A stretch of DNA of 6,724 nucleotides, taken from positions 1 to 6,724 of the forward strand of contig JAJXYA010000391.1 of assembly GCA_021780795.1 (NCBI GenBank), read 5' to 3'. The notes under the pieces were generated by a model, which had not been told where the DNA came from, ran no database searches, and saw nothing but the letters and a program-made list of their open reading frames with translations. Below are positions 1-6,548 of this stretch, piece by piece; position 1 is the stretch's first letter; every line of letters begins with the position of its first letter. The position numbers and the translations under genes were made by a program. This stretch comes from Bacillota bacterium (GTDB lineage: Bacteria > Bacillota_A > Clostridia > Clostridiales > Clostridiaceae).

Positions 1-274
1 TAACAATGGACAGGAAGTAGATGTGGCAATAAACATCGTTAACGTTCCAAATACCGAAATGTCAACAATACTGCCAGTAAAAGATGATGGAATAGTTTAC
101 TTCTTCTCAATGGCTACAAGCTTTACAAAAGCAGCACTTGGAGCTGAAGGTGTAGGTAAAGATGTTACTATGATAGTAGGAAACGGATATACTAAAGGCC
201 ATGCTGAAATAACTCTTGAAGAGTTAAGAGAAAATGAAACATTAAGAAAAGTATTCGAAGAATTATACGTTTAA
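1..274 (+). CDS. kdd: L-erythro-3,5-diaminohexanoate dehydrogenase, C-terminal part (5'-truncated by the window)
   Basis: Kdd catalyses NAD(P)+-dependent oxidative deamination of 3,5-diaminohexanoate, the KamDE product, to 5-amino-3-oxohexanoate and ammonia in the cytoplasm. The open frame runs from the window edge (first full codon at base 2) to TAA at 272-274, giving 90 residues. The family is about 345 residues long as I recall it, so roughly the last quarter is present. The call rests on recognising the C-terminal family block: FFSMATSFTKAALGAEGVGK followed by DVTMIVGNGYTKGHAEITLE, then a short acidic helix and the end. The N-terminal part and cofactor fold are outside the window, so catalytic residues cannot be checked. 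A GTG at 23 is in frame but has no ribosome binding site and lies inside the domain, so it is not a start. Lying directly before kamA, as in the known lysine-fermentation clusters, supports the call. Confidence 0.88.
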   Translation, partial: NNGQEVDVAINIVNVPNTEMSTILPVKDDGIVYFFSMATSFTKAALGAEGVGKDVTMIVGNGYTKGHAEITLEELRENETLRKVFEELYV

Positions 275-378
275 TTATATTTTGAGAGGCATATGAAGCT
301 AAAGTTTATTTTCAAAATATATAATATATGAGCTATACATGATAAAATCCAAAATTATAATACGATGGAGGGACTAAC
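275..378 (+). other. kdd-kamA intergenic region, AT-rich
   Basis: This is the only sizeable gap in the cluster. It is strongly AT-rich and contains no GC-rich hairpin with a T-run, so transcription from kdd probably continues into kamA. A perfect TATAAT lies at 320-325, but the sequence 17 bases upstream (AGCTAA, 297-302) is not a -35 box. A second TATAAT at 356-361 is too close to the start codon to be a useful promoter. I see no riboswitch-like structure and no sigma-54 -24/-12 element with correct spacing. An internal promoter that boosts the kam genes is possible but unsupported. Confidence 0.5.
367..372 (+). promoter_or_regulatory. Ribosome binding site of kamA
   Basis: GGAGGG sits six bases before the ATG at 379, a near-ideal Shine-Dalgarno arrangement that fixes the kamA start. 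It is clearly stronger than the site in front of kamB. Confidence 0.85.
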
Positions 379-1632
379 ATGAAAGTAAATAGAAGATTCG
401 AATTATTCAAAGATGTAACGGATGAACAGTGGAATGATTGGAAATGGCAAGTTAAAAATAGAATTGAAACTGTAGAAGAACTAAAAAAATATATACCATT
501 AACTGAAGAAGAAGAAGAAGGAGCTAAAAAATGCCTTCAAACATTAAGAATGGCTATAACTCCTTACTATTTATCATTAATAGATATCAATGATCCTCAT
601 GACCCAATAAGAAAACAAGCGATACCAACAGGACTTGAATTACATCAGGCTCATGCTGATTTATTAGATCCACTACATGAAGACGGAGATTCTCCAGTGC
701 CTGGCCTAACTCATAGATATCCAGATAGAGTATTACTATTAATAACTGATCAGTGCTCAATGTACTGTAGACACTGCACAAGAAGAAGATTTGCTGGACA
801 AAGTGATAATGCTATGCCAATGGAAAGAATAGATAAAGCAATCGAGTACATCAGAAATACTCCACAAGTTAGAGACGTATTATTATCAGGTGGAGATTGC
901 TTACTTGTATCTGATGATAAATTAGAATATATAATCAAAAAGTTAAGAGAGATTCCACACGTTGAAATAATAAGATTGGGATCAAGAGTACCAGTAGTTC
1001 TTCCACAAAGAATTACACCGGAGCTGGTTGATATGTTAAAGAAATATCACCCAATTTGGTTAAATACTCACTTTAATCATCCAAACGAAATTACAGAAGA
1101 AGCAAAACTTGCCTGTGAAAGACTTTCAAATGCAGGAGTACCTCTAGGAAATCAATCAGTTCTTTTAAGAGGAGTTAATGACTGTACACATATAATGATG
1201 GATTTAGTACATGAACTTGTTAAAATTAGAGTTAGACCATACTACATCTATCAATGTGACCTTTCAATGGGACTTGAGCACTTTAGAACACCAGTATCTA
1301 AAGGAATAGAAATTATTGAAGGTTTAAGAGGACATACTTCAGGATACTGCATACCAACCTTCGTTGTTGATGCTCCAGGCGGCGGCGGAAAAACTCCGGT
1401 AATGCCAAACTATATAATATCTCAAAGCCCTGACAAAGTAGTACTTAGAAACTTTGAAGGCGTTATAACTACTTACGAACAACCAACTAACTATACATCT
1501 GGCTGCCACTGTGATGTATGTGAAGGAAAGAAGAAAGTTCATAAAGTAGGAGTAGCTGGATTATTAAATGGTGAGCAAATGTCTATGGACCCAGTTGGAC
1601 TTGAGAGAAGTTTAAGAGGACACCACGAGTAA
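379..1632 (+). CDS. kamA: L-lysine 2,3-aminomutase (radical SAM, PLP-dependent)
   Basis: KamA interconverts L-lysine and L-beta-lysine, the first step of lysine fermentation, using a [4Fe-4S] cluster, S-adenosylmethionine and PLP. The 417-residue product has the radical-SAM motif CSMYCRHC, with Cys126, Cys130 and Cys133 as cluster ligands. GGD at 171-173 contributes to SAM binding. PGGGGK at 333-338 provides the PLP lysine, Lys338. Arg135, Asp294 and Asp331 correspond to the residues that hold the lysine carboxylate and epsilon-amino group. Cys269 with Cys376, Cys378 and Cys381 form the zinc site that spans subunits in the clostridial enzyme. All of these fall one position later than I remember for Clostridium subterminale KamA (416 residues), so the protein looks full length and intact. 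The complete lysine-pocket set argues against the related glutamate 2,3-aminomutase or the EpmB-type EF-P-modifying proteins. The start follows a strong ribosome binding site, and the stop lies one base before kamB. Confidence 0.97.
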   Translation: MKVNRRFELFKDVTDEQWNDWKWQVKNRIETVEELKKYIPLTEEEEEGAKKCLQTLRMAITPYYLSLIDINDPHDPIRKQAIPTGLELHQAHADLLDPLHEDGDSPVPGLTHRYPDRVLLLITDQCSMYCRHCTRRRFAGQSDNAMPMERIDKAIEYIRNTPQVRDVLLSGGDCLLVSDDKLEYIIKKLREIPHVEIIRLGSRVPVVLPQRITPELVDMLKKYHPIWLNTHFNHPNEITEEAKLACERLSNAGVPLGNQSVLLRGVNDCTHIMMDLVHELVKIRVRPYYIYQCDLSMGLEHFRTPVSKGIEIIEGLRGHTSGYCIPTFVVDAPGGGGKTPVMPNYIISQSPDKVVLRNFEGVITTYEQPTNYTSGCHCDVCEGKKKVHKVGVAGLLNGEQMSMDPVGLERSLRGHHE

Positions 1633-1633
1633 A

Positions 1634-2677
1634 ATGAAAAATATCCAAAGTACACCTAGTATTTTTGATATGGTTCAAAAGTATGACAGTATTTCTATCA
1701 TAGGGATGAATAAAAATGTAGGAAAAACAACCACCTTGAATCATATACTAAGAGAAGCTAGAGGGAGAATATCCCTCGGGCTTACCTCTATAGGAAGAGA
1801 CGGAGAAGAAATAGACCGAGTAACTGCCACAGAAAAACCTAAAATTTATATAGAAGAAGGAACTATAATTGCTACTGCAAAACAATGCCTATTAAATAGT
1901 GATATCACTAGGGAGATTTTGAAAACTACAGGTTTTAATACTCCTATGGGAGAAATTATTATATGCAGAGCTTTAAGTGACGGATATGTAGATTTGGGCG
2001 GTCCTTCCGTAAATTCTTATATGACTTTAATATGTGATGAACTTAAAAGGTTTGGAAGTGAACTAGTAATTGTAGATGGTGCCCTTAGTAGAAAAACCTT
2101 CGCTTCACCATCAATTACAAGTGCTACAATTTTATCAACTGGAGCAGCGCTTTCAAGAAGTATGCTTAAGGTTATAGAAGAAACCAGTCATACTGTTAAA
2201 TTACTGTCCTTAGAAAATGAAGAGGATAAGTCAGTATTAAAGCTGGCCAGCGAAGTTTTGCATAGAGGCAGAATAGGTATTATACACAAGGATAATACTA
2301 TTAAAATGTTAGATGTGCTTACAGCATTAGAATCTTCTAAGGAAGTTGTAGAGGCAATAGACGAAAATACCTCCTATGTAGTTATTAAGGGTGTAGTTTC
2401 AGATAAACTTTTAGAAGATATTATGACATCCACAAATAAGTATAAAGGAGTAACTTTCCTAGCTGAAGACGGAACGAAGCTGTTTTTAACTAGGGAAACC
2501 CTTTATAAATTTATAAAGCAAGGTGGAATCATAAAGACAATAAATAAAATTAACATAGTATGTGTTACATCGAATCCAAAATCGCCTTATGGGTATGAAT
2601 TTGATAAGCATAAGTTTTTAGATGGACTTAGGAATAATTTAAATGTACCTGTATTTGATGTGATTGGAGGAGAGTAA
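1634..2677 (+). CDS. kamB: Lysine 5,6-aminomutase reactivase/activator subunit KamB (P-loop NTPase-like)
   Basis: This gene lies between kamA and kamC in lysine-fermentation clusters and its product is annotated as a subunit of the system that keeps the B12 enzyme KamDE active; the mechanism is inferred. The 347-residue protein has a Walker A motif GMNKNVGKTT at 24-33 after a short hydrophobic strand, a conserved-looking GRDGEEID block at 54-61, and a Walker B-like strand ELVIVDGA (143-150, Asp148). The P-loop resembles the KNxGKTT type seen in MobB-like and other SIMIBI-class proteins; the lysine at 27 is one place off the signature lysine of MinD-type deviant P-loops. I cannot assign the C-terminal third (about 240-347) to a known fold. 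No signal peptide or membrane segment is seen, so it is probably cytosolic. The ATG at 1634 comes one base after the kamA stop. Its only ribosome binding site candidate, AGAGGA at 1615-1620, is 13 bases away, which suggests expression by coupling to kamA. The next ATG (1670) has no better site. Confidence 0.8.
   Translation: MKNIQSTPSIFDMVQKYDSISIIGMNKNVGKTTTLNHILREARGRISLGLTSIGRDGEEIDRVTATEKPKIYIEEGTIIATAKQCLLNSDITREILKTTGFNTPMGEIIICRALSDGYVDLGGPSVNSYMTLICDELKRFGSELVIVDGALSRKTFASPSITSATILSTGAALSRSMLKVIEETSHTVKLLSLENEEDKSVLKLASEVLHRGRIGIIHKDNTIKMLDVLTALESSKEVVEAIDENTSYVVIKGVVSDKLLEDIMTSTNKYKGVTFLAEDGTKLFLTRETLYKFIKQGGIIKTINKINIVCVTSNPKSPYGYEFDKHKFLDGLRNNLNVPVFDVIGGE
2666..2672 (+). promoter_or_regulatory. 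Ribosome binding site of kamC (decides its start)
   Basis: GGAGGAG lies six bases before ATG 2679 and is also read as the last Gly-Gly-Glu codons of kamB. A longer in-frame start, TTG at 2664, lies at the edge of this site and has no ribosome binding site of its own, so translation should begin at 2679. Confidence 0.88.
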
Positions 2678-2678
2678 A

Positions 2679-4148
2679 ATGAAATTTTTAGATAATGAAC
2701 AGAGAAACCAAATTGGATTTTCTTTTGTTATTGATAGACTGGGGATAACTACTTCTTATGGACTCGAGGAAAGAAAAAATATTAAGCCCTTTAAAGCTTC
2801 AGAAATAAATAAATTAACCCACGAATTAAATAACCTAGAAAATATAATTGAATCCATGAGAGTTCATACTGAAGAATATAACCAAATAGGAAGAATTCTT
2901 TGTAAGCTTAAAGATATTAGAAATTCTATTAAAAGATGTAGTGAAACTGAAACCTTAGATGAAGTTGAATTATATGAAATTAAATATTTTTCAATATTAG
3001 TAGCAGAATTAAAAAATGTTTTGGATAAATTACATCTTGATATAGAAGAAGTTCAGCTAAACTCTTTAGAAGAAATTACTTCTCTCCTAGACCCACAGGA
3101 GAATGGAATATCTACTTTTTATGTTTATGATGAGTATTCTGAAGGCTTGAAATACATAAGGGAAAAGAAAAAACAAAAAGAAAGAGAAATCTTCACTGCA
3201 GAAACCGAGGAAAAAGTAAGTGAACTTAAAGAACAAAGATTAGATTTAGTTATACAGGAAGAAGAGGAAGAATTAAGGATTAGAAAAGAGTTAACTTTAC
3301 AAATTTCTAAAGTAACTGAGATTATAAATCAGAATATAAAAGCCATAGGCAGATTAGATTTTTTAATTGCCAAGGCAAATTTAGCTATAGTTTATAATGG
3401 CATCAGGCCGAAAATTTGTAATGAAATGAAAGTTCACCTTGCTAAGGCCTTTAATCCTGAGATTAAACAGATATTAGAAAAAGGTAAAAAAGTGTTTACT
3501 CCAGTTAGTATAGAGCTAAATGATGGTACAACTATAATAACTGGTGCTAATATGGGGGGGAAAAGTGTTACCCTAAAGACTATTGTTCTAAATTTACTAC
3601 TTGGACAAATGGGTTTTTTTGTATTTGCAGAAGAAGCAGAATTCCCAATTCTTAATTTTATTCATTTTGTTTCAGATGATATGCAGTCTATCTCCAAGGG
3701 GCTCAGTACATTTGGAGCAGAAATAATAAAGTTAAAAGAAGTTGTAGAGTGTGCAAAAAGAGGGGATGGATTTATAGCTCTAGATGAGTTTGCTAGAGGT
3801 ACTAATCCAAAAGAAGGGTACTACCTTGTGAAATCTCTTTCTAAATACTTGACTAAATTTAAGTCTGTAAGCCTTATATCAACTCATTATGATGGAGTGG
3901 TAGAGGATAATATGGAACATTATCAAGTAACGGGACTTAAAAATGTAGATTTTAATGCCCTAAAACATAAGATAGATTTGAATAAAACTCACTCTGTTGA
4001 AATAATACAAGAGCATATGGAGTATAAGCTAGAGAAGGTTTCAAAAGAAAATAAAGTACCAAAAGATGCACTTAATATAGCAGTATTACTGGGTCTTGAA
4101 GAGGAAATAGTAGATATAGCAAAAAGTTTCTATAATGAGGAGGAATAA
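2679..4148 (+). CDS. kamC: Lysine 5,6-aminomutase reactivase ATPase KamC (MutS-type ATPase without mismatch-recognition domain)
   Basis: KamC is the MutS-like ATPase partner of KamB, proposed to reactivate KamDE; this rests on gene context and not on the sequence alone. The 489-residue protein splits in two. Residues 1 to about 280 are mostly charged helices, with probable coiled coils around 41-120 and 155-225, comparable to the lever and core region of MutS. Residues 280-480 are the MutS ATPase: Walker A GANMGGKS (289-296), then SISKGLSTFGAEI (337-349), which matches the conserved STF region, then Walker B with FIALDEFARGTNP (365-377; Asp369, Glu370), then STH (401-403). The usual MutS P-loop begins GPN; here Pro is Ala290. 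The N-terminal DNA mismatch-binding and connector domains of MutS (usually about 850 residues) are absent, as is a C-terminal Smr nuclease like that of MutS2, so a DNA-repair role is unlikely. The start at 2679 follows GGAGGAG. The C-terminal Glu codons contain the kamD ribosome binding site. Confidence 0.86.
   Translation: MKFLDNEQRNQIGFSFVIDRLGITTSYGLEERKNIKPFKASEINKLTHELNNLENIIESMRVHTEEYNQIGRILCKLKDIRNSIKRCSETETLDEVELYEIKYFSILVAELKNVLDKLHLDIEEVQLNSLEEITSLLDPQENGISTFYVYDEYSEGLKYIREKKKQKEREIFTAETEEKVSELKEQRLDLVIQEEEEELRIRKELTLQISKVTEIINQNIKAIGRLDFLIAKANLAIVYNGIRPKICNEMKVHLAKAFNPEIKQILEKGKKVFTPVSIELNDGTTIITGANMGGKSVTLKTIVLNLLLGQMGFFVFAEEAEFPILNFIHFVSDDMQSISKGLSTFGAEIIKLKEVVECAKRGDGFIALDEFARGTNPKEGYYLVKSLSKYLTKFKSVSLISTHYDGVVEDNMEHYQVTGLKNVDFNALKHKIDLNKTHSVEIIQEHMEYKLEKVSKENKVPKDALNIAVLLGLEEEIVDIAKSFYNEEE
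4139..4143 (+). promoter_or_regulatory. Ribosome binding site of kamD (decides its start)
   Basis: GGAGG, within GAGGAGGAA at 4137-4145, is six bases before ATG 4150. An in-frame ATG at 4135 sits immediately upstream of this site and would add five residues (MRRNK); it lacks a ribosome binding site of its own. The site doubles as the terminal Glu codons of kamC. Confidence 0.87.
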
Positions 4149-4149
4149 G

Positions 4150-5751
4150 ATGGAAAGCAAATTAAATTTAAATTGGGATGTCGTTGAAAAAGCTAGACAA
4201 TCGGCTAAGAATATAGCAAAAGATACTCAAGAGTTTATTGATATACATACTACCGTAGCCGTAGAAAGAACTGTATGTAGACTTTTAGGTATTGATGGGG
4301 TAGATGAAGTAGGAGTTCCGCTTCCAAATGTAGTAGTGGACAACATTAAAAATGGTAATGGATTAGCACTTGGTGCTTCAATGTTTATAGGAAACGCAAT
4401 GGTTGAAACAGGTCTTTCACCACAAGAAATCGCTGGGAAAGTAGCTAAAGGTGAAATAGATTTAACAAAACTTCCTATGCATGATGAATTTGAAATTAAA
4501 ATGGCTGTAGATAAAGTAGCTAAAGCTATGGTAGCTAAAATCAAAGAAAACAGAGGTAAAAGAGAATCATACCTTGAAAGATTCGGCGATAAGAGCGGTC
4601 CATATCTTTACATAATAGTTGCTACAGGTAACATTTATGAGGATATAGTTCAAGCAAAAGCAGCTGCAAAGCAAGGTGCAGATGTAATAGCAGTTATAAG
4701 AACTACAGGACAAAGTTTACTTGACTTCGTTCCATACGGAGCTACAACAGAAGGCTTTGGAGGAACAGTTGCGACACAGGAAAACTTCAGACTTATGAGA
4801 GCTGCTCTTGATGAAGTTGGAGAAGAGATGGGAAGATACATAAGACTTTGTAACTATTGCTCAGGATTATGTATGCCTGAAATAGCTGCTATGGGAGCTA
4901 TTGAAAGATTAGACGTTATGTTAAATGACGCTCTATACGGAATTCTTTTCAGAGATATCAACATGCAAAGAACTATAGTTGACCAATATTTCTCAAGAAT
5001 AATTAATGGATTTGCTGGAGTTATCATAAACACTGGAGAAGATAACTATTTAACTACAGCAGATGCAGTAGAAGAAGCTCATACTGTACTTGCTTCACAA
5101 TTTATAAATGAACAATTTGCATTAGTTGCTGGAATTCCAGAAGAGCAAATGGGACTTGGTCATGCCTTTGAAATAAGCCCAGATGTTGAGAATGGATTCT
5201 TATATGAACTAGCACAAGCTCAAATGGCTAGAGAAATCTTCCCTAAAGCCCCACTAAAATATATGCCTCCAACTAAGTTTAAGACTGGAGATATATTTAA
5301 AGGCCAAGTACAAGATTCATTATTCAATATGGTTACTATTTTGACAGGACAAAAATTACATCTTCTTGGAATGCTTACAGAAGCAATACACACTCCATTT
5401 ATAGCAGATAGAGCCATATCAATAGATAATGCTCAATATATATTTAGTACTATGAAGGATTTAGGATCAGAAATTACCTTTAAAAAAGGTGGCATAATGG
5501 AAACAAGAGTGGATGAAGTATTAAATAAAGCAGCAGATTTAATTCAAGAAATTGAAAAAGAAGGCTTGTTTAGTACATTGGAGCAAGGAAAATTTGCAGG
5601 AATTAAGAGACCTCTAACTGGTGGAAAAGGACTTGCGGGAGTTGTTCAAAAAGAAAAGTCTTACTTTAACCCATTTGTAGATTTAATGTTAGGGGGCACA
5701 ACAATTGAGAATTGTTGTGTGCAGGATGAGCATGCAAGGGGGAATAAATAA
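4150..5751 (+). CDS. kamD: Lysine 5,6-aminomutase, alpha (large, TIM-barrel) subunit
   Basis: With KamE this forms the adenosylcobalamin- and PLP-dependent enzyme that moves the terminal amino group of L-beta-lysine (or D-lysine) by one carbon, giving 3,5-diaminohexanoate (or 2,5-diaminohexanoate from D-lysine). The 533-residue chain forms the TIM barrel that binds PLP and the adenosyl part of the cofactor. Using start 4150, Arg184, Ser189, Ser238, Tyr263, Arg268, Asp298 and Asn299 fall at exactly the positions I recall as PLP/substrate contacts in the Clostridium sticklandii structure. That supports both the identity and the start. Strongly characteristic stretches are RTTGQSLLDFVPYGATTEGF (184-203), CNYCSGLCMPE (234-244) and MPPTKFKTGDIF (372-383). 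The protein may be slightly longer at the C-terminus than the C. sticklandii protein (about 516 residues from memory). The gene starts one base after the kamC stop, overlaps kamE by one base, and carries a perfect hairpin near its 3' end. Confidence 0.96.
   Translation: MESKLNLNWDVVEKARQSAKNIAKDTQEFIDIHTTVAVERTVCRLLGIDGVDEVGVPLPNVVVDNIKNGNGLALGASMFIGNAMVETGLSPQEIAGKVAKGEIDLTKLPMHDEFEIKMAVDKVAKAMVAKIKENRGKRESYLERFGDKSGPYLYIIVATGNIYEDIVQAKAAAKQGADVIAVIRTTGQSLLDFVPYGATTEGFGGTVATQENFRLMRAALDEVGEEMGRYIRLCNYCSGLCMPEIAAMGAIERLDVMLNDALYGILFRDINMQRTIVDQYFSRIINGFAGVIINTGEDNYLTTADAVEEAHTVLASQFINEQFALVAGIPEEQMGLGHAFEISPDVENGFLYELAQAQMAREIFPKAPLKYMPPTKFKTGDIFKGQVQDSLFNMVTILTGQKLHLLGMLTEAIHTPFIADRAISIDNAQYIFSTMKDLGSEITFKKGGIMETRVDEVLNKAADLIQEIEKEGLFSTLEQGKFAGIKRPLTGGKGLAGVVQKEKSYFNPFVDLMLGGTTIENCCVQDEHARGNK
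5697..5719 (+). repeat. Perfect inverted repeat (hairpin) at the 3' end of kamD
   Basis: The arms CACAACAATT (5697-5706) and AATTGTTGTG (5710-5719) are perfectly complementary around a GAG loop, and a G-U pair (5696/5720) extends the stem. It lies within the coding sequence (codons for TTIENCCV) and ends 16 bases before the kamE ribosome binding site at 5736. No T-run follows, so it is not an intrinsic terminator. It could influence kamE translation or transcript stability, or simply result from coding constraint. Confidence 0.65.
5736..5742 (+). promoter_or_regulatory. Ribosome binding site of kamE
   Basis: AAGGGGG is eight bases before ATG 5751, inside the last codons of kamD. Together with the TAATG stop/start overlap it suggests coupled synthesis of the two enzyme subunits. 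Confidence 0.75.
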
Positions 5752-6539
5752 TGAGCAGCGGATTATATTCATCAGAAGTTAAAGATTTTGATAAAAATTT
5801 AGATTTAACAAAGCTTAAACCCTATGGAGATACTATGAATGATGGTAAGGTTCAAGTTAGCTTTACACTTCCAGTAGAGGATAATGAAAGAGGAGTAGAA
5901 GCAGCAATACAACTTGCTAAAGCTATGGGCCTTAAAGATCCAAACTGTGCTCATCATGGTTCTTTAGATAAAGAATTTACTTTCTATGTGGTTTATGGTT
6001 CATTAACACATACTGTAAACTATGAAGAAATTCATGTTCAAACTGTAGAAGTAGAAACAATGGATATGGGGCAGGTTGGAGAGTATATAAAAGAAAACAT
6101 TAAACGTGAAGTTGTAATAATAGGAGCTAGTACAGGCACAGATGCTCATACAGTTGGTATAGATGCTGTAATGAACATGAAGGGTTTTGCAGGACACTAT
6201 GGCCTTGAGAGATATCCTATGATAGAGGCTTACAACTTAGGAAGCCAAGTTGAGAACGAAGAATTTATTAAAAAGGCTATAGAGCTTAAAGCAGACGTTC
6301 TTCTAGTTTCTCAAACAGTAACTCAAAAGGATGTACACATTCAAAACCTTACTAATCTAGTAGAATTATTAGAAGCAGAAGGAATTAGAGATAAAGTTAT
6401 ATTAATTTGTGGAGGTCCAAGAATAACTCATGAACTTGCTAAAGAACTTGGATATGATGCAGGTTTCGGACCAGGAAAATTTGCTGGTGATGTAGCAAGT
6501 TTCGCCATTACAGAAATGGTTGAAAGAGGGCTCGTTTAA
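5751..6539 (+). CDS. kamE: Lysine 5,6-aminomutase, beta (small, cobalamin- and PLP-lysine-carrying) subunit
   Basis: KamE is the B12-binding subunit of lysine 5,6-aminomutase. The 262-residue protein has an N-terminal dimerisation region (about 1-90, with VQVSFTLPV and the CAHHGSLDKEFTFYVVYG block) and then a Rossmann-type cobalamin domain. The B12 motif DAHTVG at 131-136 gives His133 as lower cobalt ligand. SQT at 187-189 and GG at 221-222 match the rest of the DxHxxG...SxL...GG pattern, although the middle element departs from a strict SxL. Lys144, in MNMKG, corresponds to the lysine that forms the Schiff base with PLP and lets the Rossmann domain move between resting and active states. His133 and Lys144 sit at the numbers I recall from the C. 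sticklandii enzyme. The length of 262 agrees with that enzyme's roughly 29-kDa subunit. The start codon shares its A with the kamD stop (TAATG). It is the last gene of the operon. Confidence 0.96.
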   Translation: MSSGLYSSEVKDFDKNLDLTKLKPYGDTMNDGKVQVSFTLPVEDNERGVEAAIQLAKAMGLKDPNCAHHGSLDKEFTFYVVYGSLTHTVNYEEIHVQTVEVETMDMGQVGEYIKENIKREVVIIGASTGTDAHTVGIDAVMNMKGFAGHYGLERYPMIEAYNLGSQVENEEFIKKAIELKADVLLVSQTVTQKDVHIQNLTNLVELLEAEGIRDKVILICGGPRITHELAKELGYDAGFGPGKFAGDVASFAITEMVERGLV

Positions 6540-6548
6540 TATATTTCT

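Noticed and set aside
23..274. A complete 83-residue gene starting at GTG 23
   Set aside because: The frame is open to the window edge and the sequence matches the inside of the Kdd C-terminal region, so it is a truncated longer gene.
288..299. Sigma-54-like GG...GC element before kamA
   Set aside because: The GG and GC are eight bases apart rather than the required ten, and the surrounding consensus is absent.
356..361. TATAAT as a -10 box for kamA
   Set aside because: It lies 17 bases before the ATG, so transcripts would start in or after the ribosome binding site; the -35 match (TATACA at 334-339) is poor.
505..519. (GAA)5 microsatellite in kamA
   Set aside because: It encodes five Glu in a surface-type acidic stretch (43-47); triplet changes would keep the frame and nothing suggests a function.
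1761..1777. Six-pair hairpin GAGGGA-GAATA-TCCCTC inside kamB
   Set aside because: Short, within codons, no T-run and not near a gene boundary; likely chance.
2664..2678. TTG start for kamC adding five residues (MEESK)
   Set aside because: The codon is at the edge of the GGAGGAG ribosome binding site itself; ATG 2679 has ideal spacing.
2679..4148. kamC as a DNA mismatch-repair gene (MutS or MutS2)
   Set aside because: Only the MutS core helices and ATPase are present; the mismatch-binding domain and the Smr nuclease domain are missing, and the gene sits inside a lysine-fermentation operon.
4135..4149. ATG start for kamD adding five residues (MRRNK)
   Set aside because: The ribosome binding site lies after this ATG and six bases before ATG 4150; only the 4150 start brings the PLP and substrate residues to the remembered positions of the solved enzyme.
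4227..4544. A 105-residue open frame on the - strand within kamD
   Set aside because: It is the complement of a strongly coding kamD region, shows no recognisable motif and has no convincing ribosome binding site; other - strand frames within kamA, kamD and kamE are shadows too.
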